Source of the DNA: an uncultured Clostridium sp.
GTDB taxonomy: Bacteria > Bacillota > Clostridia > Lachnospirales > Lachnospiraceae
Direction of reading: 5' to 3'
Assembly: GCA_900553925.1 (NCBI GenBank)
Contig: USFH01000062.1
Coordinates: forward strand, 1-11,857
Length of the DNA: 11,857 bases
Part shown: positions 6,600-11,857 of the stretch, in pieces
Position numbering within the stretch: position 1 is the stretch's first letter
How the letters are laid out: every line of letters starts with the position of its first letter
Translations under genes and position numbers: made by a program
The notes under the pieces: generated by a model
What the model was told of the DNA's origin: nothing
Database searches by the model: none
What the model saw: the letters and a program-made list of their open reading frames with translations, nothing else

Positions 6600-7784
6600 A
6601 TGTCGAAAGGAAGATTTGGAATTCATGGCGGTCAGTATGTACCGGAAACGATCATGAACGCCGTCAATGAATTGGAAGCAACCTATAATAAATACAAGGA
6701 TGATCCGGAATTTAACCGGGAACTGACCGAGCTGTACAATGAGTACGCAGGCAGACCGAGCAGACTGTATTATGCAGAGCGCATGAGCAAGGACCTGGGT
6801 GGAGCTAAGATCTACCTGAAGCGTGAGGACTTAAACCACACCGGTTCCCACAAGATCAACAATGTACTTGGACAGATGCTTCTGGCAAAGCGTATGGGTA
6901 AGACACGTGTGATCGCAGAGACCGGTGCCGGTCAGCATGGTGTTGCAACGGCAACGGTTGCAGCCATGATGGGCATGGAGTGTGAAATCTTCATGGGTAA
7001 GGAAGATACGATCCGTCAGGCATTGAATGTATACCGGATGCGTCTGCTTGGCGCGAAGGTACATGCAGTGGAAAGCGGAACCGGCACTCTGAAAGATGCG
7101 GTCTCCGAGACATTCCGTGAGTGGACAAGCCGGATTGACGATACACATTATGTACTTGGTTCGGTTATGGGACCATATCCATTTCCGACGATTGTGCGTG
7201 ATTTCCAGTCGGTAATCAGCCGCGAGATCAAGCAGCAGATCATGGAGAAGGAAGGCAGACTTCCGGATGCCGTGCTTGCCTGCGTTGGTGGTGGTTCCAA
7301 TGCGATCGGTGCATTTTACCATTTTATTGAGGACAAGAGTGTGCGTCTGATCGGTTGTGAGGCAGCTGGACGAGGCATAGATACATTCGAGACAGCAGCA
7401 ACCTTAAATACCGGACGCCTTGGAATCTTCCATGGCATGAAATCTTATTTCTGTCAGGATGAATACGGACAGATTGCCCCGGTTTATTCGATTTCCGCAG
7501 GTCTAGACTATCCGGGCATCGGACCGGAGCATGCATACCTGCATGACATCGGCAGAGCGGAATATGTGGCAATCACAGACGATGAGGCGGTTGATGCATT
7601 TGAATATCTCTCGAAAATCGAGGGAATTATCCCAGCCATTGAGAGTGCGCATGCGGTTGCTTACGCAATGAAGCTTGCACCACAGATGGACAAGGATCAG
7701 ATTATGGTTATCAATATTTCCGGACGCGGCGATAAGGACGTAGCAGCGATCGCCCGTTACAGAGGGGAGGATCTTCATGAGTAA
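6600..7784 (+). CDS. trpB: Tryptophan synthase beta chain (TrpB1 type)
   Basis: PLP enzyme that condenses indole with serine to give tryptophan, in an alpha2-beta2 complex with TrpA. The 394-residue length and the N-terminus GRFGIHGGQYVPE match the TrpB1 class that partners TrpA, rather than the longer TrpB2. The Schiff-base lysine is Lys85 in HTGSHKINN. Glu107 in AETGAGQHG is the expected catalytic glutamate. GGGSNAIG (230-237) binds the PLP phosphate. SGRGDKD near the C-terminus is also typical. A strong AAGGAGG lies upstream. The last 8 nt overlap trpA (ATGAGTAA), which suggests coupled translation and equal subunit supply. Confidence 0.98.
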   Translation: MSKGRFGIHGGQYVPETIMNAVNELEATYNKYKDDPEFNRELTELYNEYAGRPSRLYYAERMSKDLGGAKIYLKREDLNHTGSHKINNVLGQMLLAKRMGKTRVIAETGAGQHGVATATVAAMMGMECEIFMGKEDTIRQALNVYRMRLLGAKVHAVESGTGTLKDAVSETFREWTSRIDDTHYVLGSVMGPYPFPTIVRDFQSVISREIKQQIMEKEGRLPDAVLACVGGGSNAIGAFYHFIEDKSVRLIGCEAAGRGIDTFETAATLNTGRLGIFHGMKSYFCQDEYGQIAPVYSISAGLDYPGIGPEHAYLHDIGRAEYVAITDDEAVDAFEYLSKIEGIIPAIESAHAVAYAMKLAPQMDKDQIMVINISGRGDKDVAAIARYRGEDLHE

Positions 7785-8553
7785 TATAGCAAAAGCATTT
7801 GAACATGGAAAAGCGTTTATTCCGTTTATCACATGCGGATACCCGGACTTAGAAACAACAGAGAAAATCGTTTATGCAATGGTTGACGCAGGGGCTGACC
7901 TGATAGAGCTTGGAATCCCATTTTCAGACCCGACGGCAGAAGGTCCGGTTATTCAGGAGGCAAATATCCGTGCGTTGACCGGCGTGGATAAGGTGACGAC
8001 AGACAAGGTGTTTGATCTGGTGCGCAGGCTGCGCCAGAAGGTTACGATTCCGATGGTATTTATGACTTACGCAAATGTTGTATTCTCTTATGGTTCAGAG
8101 AGATTTATCTCGATCTGTAAGGAGATCGGCATCGATGGACTGATCCTGCCGGATATTCCATACGAGGAAAAAGAAGAGTTTGATCCGATCTGCAAGCAGT
8201 ATGGTTTGGATCTTGTATCTTTGATCGCGCCGACTTCACATGAGCGGATCAGCATGATCGCGAAGGAAGCAAATGGATTCGTCTACTGTGTTTCTTCGCT
8301 CGGTGTAACCGGAACAAGAACGGAGATTACAACCAATGTCGGCGAGATGGTCGAGCTTGTGAAGAAAGCGAAGGACATTCCCTGCGCAATCGGATTCGGA
8401 ATCTCAACGCCGGAGCAGGCAAAGAAGATGGCTGCCTCCGCAGATGGCGTCATCGTCGGAAGTGCGATCGTGAAGATCATCGCAAAGTACGGACGCGAGG
8501 CTGCACAGCCGGTGTTTGAGTATGTAAAGAGCATGAAGGATGCGATCTCGTAG
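7777..8553 (+). CDS. trpA: Tryptophan synthase alpha chain, with Glu at the Asp60 position
   Basis: Cleaves indole-3-glycerol phosphate to indole, which passes through a tunnel to TrpB, and glyceraldehyde 3-phosphate. It is a TIM barrel of 258 residues, slightly shorter than the E. coli protein. Glu44 in ELGIPFS corresponds to catalytic Glu49 of E. coli. The second catalytic residue, Asp60 in E. coli LADGP, aligns with Glu55 here: the motif reads SDPTAEGPVIQ (GAA codon at 7939-7941). GFGIS (206-210) and the phosphate-binding GSAIVKII (228-235) are intact, so the protein looks functional. The start lies inside the end of trpB; the ribosome binding site, GAGGGGAGG, is also within trpB. Confidence 0.97.
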   Translation: MSNIAKAFEHGKAFIPFITCGYPDLETTEKIVYAMVDAGADLIELGIPFSDPTAEGPVIQEANIRALTGVDKVTTDKVFDLVRRLRQKVTIPMVFMTYANVVFSYGSERFISICKEIGIDGLILPDIPYEEKEEFDPICKQYGLDLVSLIAPTSHERISMIAKEANGFVYCVSSLGVTGTRTEITTNVGEMVELVKKAKDIPCAIGFGISTPEQAKKMAASADGVIVGSAIVKIIAKYGREAAQPVFEYVKSMKDAIS

Positions 8554-8558
8554 AAGGG

Positions 8559-8629
8559 ATTATTGATGCATCTCGGAGGAATTATTGATAGTTTCCGGGA
8601 TGGCTGATACATTTGGAAGAATTATTGAT
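8559..8629 (+). repeat. Three dispersed copies of ATTATTGAT after trpA
   Basis: ATTATTGAT occurs at 8559-8567, 8581-8589 and 8621-8629. The second and third copies are preceded by GGA or AGA, so they extend to a shared GRATTATTGAT-like context. The segment just follows the trpA stop codon and carries no convincing reading frame beyond 13- and 19-codon scraps. It may be a degenerate duplication; no function can be assigned. Confidence 0.4.
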
Positions 8630-8658
8630 TTGGGCGTGAATCCGGAAATTGAATTGTA

Positions 8659-8792
8659 AAAACCCACAGGATGGGCGTAATCTACTGAAAAAAGAGGATT
8701 GCGCCCATTTTTGCATGTTGAAAATGAATTCATGAGCCAGATATGGGCGTAAGGAGGAGAAATCCGGATGCCACGCCCATGTGGTGGGTTTT
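8659..8792 (+). repeat. 134-bp dyad-symmetric element with 20-nt inverted ends
   Basis: The outer arms 8659-8678 and 8773-8792 are complementary at 17 of 20 positions, the three mismatches lying together in the middle. Inside, GCGCCCAT (8701-8708) and ATGGGCGT (8743-8750) are complementary with one G-T pair. Both pairs share exactly the same centre, 8725.5. Each half can form its own hairpin (ATGGGCGT with RCGCCCAT, 22-nt interval), and AAAACCCAC (8659-8667) can pair with GTGGGTTTT (8784-8792) as a closing stem. It could be a structured RNA or 3' end, or a small palindromic mobile repeat of MITE type. The left hairpin is the trp terminator. No coding sequence lies inside. Confidence 0.6.
8671..8712 (+). 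terminator. Intrinsic terminator of the trp operon
   Basis: ATGGGCGTAATC (8671-8682) pairs with GATTGCGCCCAT (8697-8708) over 12 bp with one G-U pair. The loop is 14 nt and A-rich, and a run of five T residues (8708-8712) follows. It lies about 120 nt after the trpA stop. The long loop makes it less compact than the leader terminator, but stem strength and T-tract are good. Confidence 0.8.
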
Positions 8793-8823
8793 CGGATCAA
8801 AATGAGTTTGAAAAAGCCCAAGT

Positions 8824-8877
8824 TGAAAATCTAGTAACAAATGAAAATCTAATGACAAATGAAAATCTAGTAACAAC
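8824..8877 (+). repeat. Three tandem copies of an 18-bp repeat
   Basis: The unit TGAAAATCTAGTAACAAA starts at 8824, 8842 and 8860. Copy two differs at two positions (AATGAC for AGTAAC) and copy three at the last base. The array lies in the non-coding gap between the trp operon and the AraC-type gene. It could be a set of protein-binding sites or simply a slippage-prone tandem repeat. It has no spacers, so it is not CRISPR. Confidence 0.85.
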
Positions 8878-9156
8878 TTATAAGAATTTATGAAAATGGC
8901 AGTTGGAACTGGATGGAATTATGGTGATTTATGTGCAAATTGCAAGGTATGTGCAATCCGCCTATCATACAAAAATATGAATGTAATTTTATATGTATGC
9001 GTGATAAAATAAAGAGCGAAAACTTTAATTCTCTGTTACATATAAAGATGCGCGAAACTTAGTTTTAGCAGATGGACAAAATTGAATTCTAAATGGCAAG
9101 AAATATTCCTTTAAGAGGCGTATCATTTAACCATACAGAAGAAAGGAAGTGAATGC
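8878..9156 (+). other. Non-coding stretch upstream of the AraC-type gene
   Basis: No gene is seen here. TATGTGCAA occurs twice in direct orientation (8930-8938 and 8948-8956), again 18 nt apart. TGATAAAAT (9002-9010) resembles an extended -10 box, but the upstream sequence has no clear -35 box, so it is only a weak promoter candidate for the regulator. The stretch ends with GAAAGGAAG, the probable ribosome binding site of the next gene. Confidence 0.35.
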
Positions 9157-10056
9157 ATGGAATGGCTGACTGCAATCAGAAAATCTATTGATTATATAGA
9201 GGAACATTTGAATTATAACATCAGTGCGCAGGATGTGGCAGAGCAAGTGTATGTATCCCCTCTGCATTTTCAAAGAGGTTTTTTGATTATGACCGGATAT
9301 TCTATATCAGAGTATATTCGTAATCGTAAGCTATACATGGCGGCGCTTGAGCTGAAAAAGGCGAATAGGAAAGTAATAGACGTGGCATTTGATTATGGAT
9401 ATGACACACCGGACAGCTTTACGAAAGCGTTTACCAGATTTCATGGGATTTCCCCTGTGCAGGTAAAACAGGGCGGCGATATAAGAACCTTTCTTCCGTT
9501 GAGTGTAAAAATTACAGTTCAAGGAGGAGATAAAATGGACTACAAGATTACAAAAATGTTTGGATTTAAGGTGATAGGCTTTGCGAAAGAGTTTTCCTTT
9601 GATACGGCATATGAGGAAATTCCGAAATATTGGGATGAAATCTGTGAAAAATATGCGGCTAATGTATATGCAGGTAATCCACCTGCAAATCCATATGAAA
9701 AGGCATTCGTGGAAAATTGTATAGGAGAATATGGCATTTGTATTGATGACGGAAAAGCATCCGATAAGGGAAAATTTACATATCTGGTTGCAGGTAAATA
9801 TGCCGGTGGAGAAGTTCCGGAAGGAATGATGCTATATGAGTTTGAACAGGGGGAATGGGCGGTGTTTGACTGCGTAGGAGCAATCCCGGAGGCACTTCAA
9901 TCACTAAATACCAGAATATTTAAAGAATGGTTACCGGGTAACGCTGATTATGAGATAAGCGGAAATGCGAATGTGGAATGGTATGACTGTGTAAATGGAG
10001 AAAACACAGATGCTGATTACCACAGTGCTATCTGGATTCCGGTAAAAAGAAAATAA
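9157..10056 (+). CDS. AraC-family regulator with GyrI-like effector-binding domain
   Basis: Likely a ligand-responsive transcription activator. The DNA-binding domain comes first, about residues 5-104: helix-turn-helix one around ISAQDVAEQVYVSPLHFQRG (22-41) and two around KVIDVAFDYGYDTPDSFTKA (72-91), with the family ending FHGISPVQVKQ. From about residue 127 to 299 lies a domain resembling the GyrI/SbmC and BmrR ligand-binding fold (start MDYKITKMFGFKVIGFAKEF, end YHSAIWIPVKRK). This order, HTH then GyrI-like domain, is the Rob/SoxS-like and drug-responsive class; the ligand is unknown. GAAAGGAAG precedes the ATG by about 8 nt. An in-frame internal ATG at 9535 with GGAGGAG upstream could give the ligand domain alone. 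The next gene is 31 nt downstream. Confidence 0.9.
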   Translation: MEWLTAIRKSIDYIEEHLNYNISAQDVAEQVYVSPLHFQRGFLIMTGYSISEYIRNRKLYMAALELKKANRKVIDVAFDYGYDTPDSFTKAFTRFHGISPVQVKQGGDIRTFLPLSVKITVQGGDKMDYKITKMFGFKVIGFAKEFSFDTAYEEIPKYWDEICEKYAANVYAGNPPANPYEKAFVENCIGEYGICIDDGKASDKGKFTYLVAGKYAGGEVPEGMMLYEFEQGEWAVFDCVGAIPEALQSLNTRIFKEWLPGNADYEISGNANVEWYDCVNGENTDADYHSAIWIPVKRK

Positions 10057-10087
10057 TTCAGAATCTAACACAAAAGCGAGGAAAGAC

Positions 10088-10624
10088 ATGAACATCACAG
10101 TATATTTAGGAGCCTTTGAAGGAAAGGATGCGAGCCTGAAGCAGGCAGTGCGGGAGCTTGGAACGTGGATTGGTGCGAGCGGAAATGCGCTGGTATATGG
10201 CGGATCAAAATCCGGATTGATGGGGGAAATTGCAGAGAGCGTCCTACAGGCTGGCGGCACGGTGACAGGCGTGGAACCGAAATTTTTCATGGATGCGGAA
10301 CTGCAATATGACAACTTGACGGAACTTATAGTCACAAAGGATATGACGGAGCGGAAAACGAAGATGATCGAACTGGGGGATGCATTTATCGCATTTCCGG
10401 GCGGCACAGGAACGCTTGAAGAGATTTCGGAAGTGATGTCGAAGGTGTCGCTGAAGCAGTTGGACGCGCCATGCATCTTGTATAATCTGAATGGATATTA
10501 TGACAGCTTGAAAGCACTGCTTGCGCATATGATCGAGATGGGACTCTCGACACCAGAGCGGCAGCAGGGTATCTATTTTGCGGATTCCCTGGAGGAAATC
10601 AAGCAGATAATAAACAGATATTGA
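10088..10624 (+). CDS. LOG-family protein (TIGR00730-type nucleoside monophosphate phosphoribohydrolase)
   Basis: Rossmann-like protein of 178 residues. LOG-family members release the base from nucleoside 5'-monophosphates, classically cytokinin ribotides in plants; bacterial substrates are often plain AMP or unknown. Both nucleotide-site motifs are visible: GGSKSGLMG (38-46), a Ser variant of the usual GGGxxGLMG, and PGGTGTLEE (104-112), with a conserved Arg-Lys (89-90) in MTERK. AGGAAAG lies upstream. The 31-nt gap from the AraC-type gene and shared direction suggest one transcript. Bacterial annotations calling this family lysine decarboxylase are historical errors. Confidence 0.9.
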   Translation: MNITVYLGAFEGKDASLKQAVRELGTWIGASGNALVYGGSKSGLMGEIAESVLQAGGTVTGVEPKFFMDAELQYDNLTELIVTKDMTERKTKMIELGDAFIAFPGGTGTLEEISEVMSKVSLKQLDAPCILYNLNGYYDSLKALLAHMIEMGLSTPERQQGIYFADSLEEIKQIINRY

Positions 10625-10711
10625 GATGTTGGGTCAGGTAATAAAGATGCCATAGGATAGATGCTATACGATGTTTTGTATCATGGCTGCTGTAAGATAA
10701 ATCACTAAGCT

Positions 10712-10754
10712 AAAAAAGTACTCCCACGGGTGGATAAAACCTGCTCGTGGGAGT
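10712..10754 (-). terminator. Intrinsic terminator of the minus-strand XRE-type gene
   Basis: ACTCCCACG (10720-10728) is perfectly complementary to CGTGGGAGT (10746-10754). Read on the minus strand, the hairpin is followed by AC and then six T residues (complement of 10712-10717). It lies 45 nt past the stop of the minus-strand regulator. The plus-strand side lacks a T-tract, so it would serve the LOG-family gene poorly as a terminator, though the two genes converge here. Confidence 0.8.
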
Positions 10755-10798
10755 GTGATATACAAAGGCTCAAACTGAAAATAAGCAGTCAAACACTA

Positions 10799-11386
10799 TT
10801 AGTTCAAAAAGACATGCATCAGAAACCCGATTAATATACAAACAGCAAATGTTATCAGTCCACTACCTATAACTAAAAGAATCTTCTGATATGGACGTTT
10901 ACCTATTTCTCTCTGTTTTTGTATATCATCCAATAGTTGCCCCTCAGAAAATGCAACAATTTCTTTATACGTTTGAACATCATTGTCTTTTTTAATTTTT
11001 TCAAGCATAAAAGCGAAATACATTGAGATTCCCCAGATAATCCCCCAAGGAATGAGTGCCCAAACACCAAGTAACATGAATAACGGAACCGCTGAAACAG
11101 CAGTGGCGATCAACATTATAGTGTAGATTTTCCCATAGCGGTTCATTTTTTCAATTTCTTCTTTTTGAATTACATCTTTCATAACTTCAATATCTCCTTT
11201 GATTAAATTGTCAAGAGAAATTTGAAAGGTTTCACTCAGTAATACCAAACTGTTCACATCTGGATAGCTTTTATCATTTTCCCAATTTGATATTGTTTGC
11301 CTGGAAACATAAACTCGTTCGGCTAACTCCTCTTGAGATAATTGTACTTCCTGACGATGTTTTTTAATTTGTTTTCCGAGTTCCAT
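10799..11386 (-). CDS. XRE/Cro-type HTH regulator with C-terminal membrane segments
   Basis: Probable membrane-tethered transcription regulator of 195 residues. The start is set at 11386 because AGGAGGTG (complement of 11392-11399) lies 5 nt upstream; a longer frame beginning at 11419 would translate through that site. Residues 1-60 are a Cro/C1-type HTH: MELGKQIKKHRQEVQLSQEE, then LAERVYVSRQTISNWENDKS. After a charged linker, residues about 87-127 form two closely spaced hydrophobic segments (LIATAVSAVPLFMLLGVWAL onward), and 168-193 form a third (ILLVIGSGLITFAVCILIGF). This layout is common in Firmicutes; targets are not predictable. Base composition is more AT-rich than the trp operon. Confidence 0.88.
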   Translation of the reverse strand: MELGKQIKKHRQEVQLSQEELAERVYVSRQTISNWENDKSYPDVNSLVLLSETFQISLDNLIKGDIEVMKDVIQKEEIEKMNRYGKIYTIMLIATAVSAVPLFMLLGVWALIPWGIIWGISMYFAFMLEKIKKDNDVQTYKEIVAFSEGQLLDDIQKQREIGKRPYQKILLVIGSGLITFAVCILIGFLMHVFLN

Positions 11387-11446
11387 CTCTTCACCTCCTA
11401 GCATACTCATACTAATCAAAAAGTTATATTTTCGCTATCAAAGAGC

Positions 11447-11475
11447 TTTGACATCAAGGTTTTCAGCGTGTCAAA
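11447..11475. promoter_or_regulatory. Candidate operator: TTTGACA/TGTCAAA inverted repeat
   Basis: TTTGACA (11447-11453) and TGTCAAA (11469-11475) form a perfect 7-bp inverted repeat with a 15-bp interval, two helical turns between half-site centres. It lies 60-90 bp upstream of the XRE-type gene start, where an autoregulatory site might be. No convincing -10/-35 pair could be set around it, although TATAAC (complement of 11423-11428) is nearby. Confidence 0.35.
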
Positions 11476-11552
11476 AGTCTTTTACATTTCGTGAAATTCC
11501 CAATAATCATATGTTATCAATCTCTCTGCTAAACTGAAATTTTTACCCGCTT

Positions 11553-11857
11553 CTATTGCTTATAGTTTGCTTCAAGCCATCTAGCAACACCATCTTCGTC
11601 ATTCGACAAAATCACCTCTGTGGCATATTGCTTTAAATCATTGTGTGCATTTGCAACAGCATAACTTTTATCAGCCATTTGAAACATGTCTATATCATTT
11701 TTCCCATCACCAAACACAATTAGCTTTTCACAATTCAACATGCTTTGTAATTGCCTTATAGCATTTGATTTTGAAGCCTCTAACGGCATAATTTCTAACC
11801 ACTGTTCATTTGTATAAATATCCGTCTGATATACACAATGATATTTATTCTTATATT
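11553..11857 (-). CDS. HAD-superfamily Cof-type phosphatase, C-terminal part (cut by window edge)
   Basis: The frame is open from the right edge of the window to the TAG at 11553-11555, about 100 residues; the ATG at 11789 is internal. The visible part covers the end of the family. EIMPLEASKSNAI matches the loop with the conserved Lys (HAD motif III region). FGDGKNDIDMFQMAD is motif IV, with the acidic pair that helps bind magnesium. YAVANAHNDLKQYAT followed by GVARWLE is the usual Cof/IIB-type tail. Such proteins dephosphorylate sugar phosphates, nucleotides or flavin precursors; the substrate cannot be told. The nucleophile motif DxD lies outside the window. Length is normal for the end of this family, with no sign of truncation at the stop. 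Confidence 0.88.
   Translation of the reverse strand, partial: YKNKYHCVYQTDIYTNEQWLEIMPLEASKSNAIRQLQSMLNCEKLIVFGDGKNDIDMFQMADKSYAVANAHNDLKQYATEVILSNDEDGVARWLEANYKQ

Noticed and set aside
8600..8659. 19-codon open frame after trpA
   Set aside because: No proper ribosome binding site, no family likeness, and it runs into the dyad element.
8824..8877. CRISPR array
   Set aside because: The 18-bp units are directly adjacent with no spacers and there are no cas genes.
10645..10695. GCCAT/ATGGC pairing after the LOG-family gene as a terminator
   Set aside because: Only five pairs with a long loop and no T-tract.
11387..11419. Longer start for the XRE-type gene at 11419
   Set aside because: It would translate the strong AGGAGGTG ribosome binding site; the 11386 start is correctly spaced after it.

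Overview
The window looks like chromosome of an anaerobic, low-to-mid GC Firmicute of class Clostridia, most likely a Lachnospiraceae relative. This is inference from three things: strong AGGAGG-type ribosome binding sites, a tryptophan T-box leader ahead of trpE, and protein sequences of clostridial character. No rRNA, tRNA, CRISPR array, insertion sequence or phage gene was seen.

Layout. Positions 1-1352 hold the 3' part of a membrane-bound methyl-accepting chemotaxis protein whose start lies before the window. From about 1392 to 8712 there is a complete tryptophan operon. It has a consensus-like promoter (1392-1420), a T-box leader with a UGG specifier and an intrinsic terminator (about 1427-1715), then trpE-trpG-trpD-trpC-trpF-trpB-trpA, closed by a terminator at 8671-8712. 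The seven genes cover the whole route from chorismate to tryptophan: anthranilate synthase (TrpE/TrpG), phosphoribosyl transfer (TrpD), isomerisation (TrpF), ring closure (TrpC) and tryptophan synthase (TrpB/TrpA). Uncharged tRNA-Trp would be expected to stabilise the antiterminator and let RNA polymerase read into trpE.

Positions 8554-9156 are non-coding but structured. A 134-bp dyad-symmetric element (8659-8792) contains the operon terminator, and three copies of an 18-bp tandem repeat follow (8824-8877). Next come an AraC-type regulator with a GyrI-like ligand domain (9157-10056) and a LOG-family nucleotide phosphoribohydrolase (10088-10624), probably co-transcribed. The last part is more AT-rich and reads on the minus strand: a membrane-anchored XRE-type regulator (10799-11386) with its own terminator, and the C-terminal part of a HAD/Cof-type phosphatase running off the right edge.

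Nothing here is an obviously new system. The least explained items are a 70-nt extended hairpin between trpG and trpD, the symmetric element after trpA, alternative pairings before trpB, and a Glu at the position of the TrpA catalytic Asp60.
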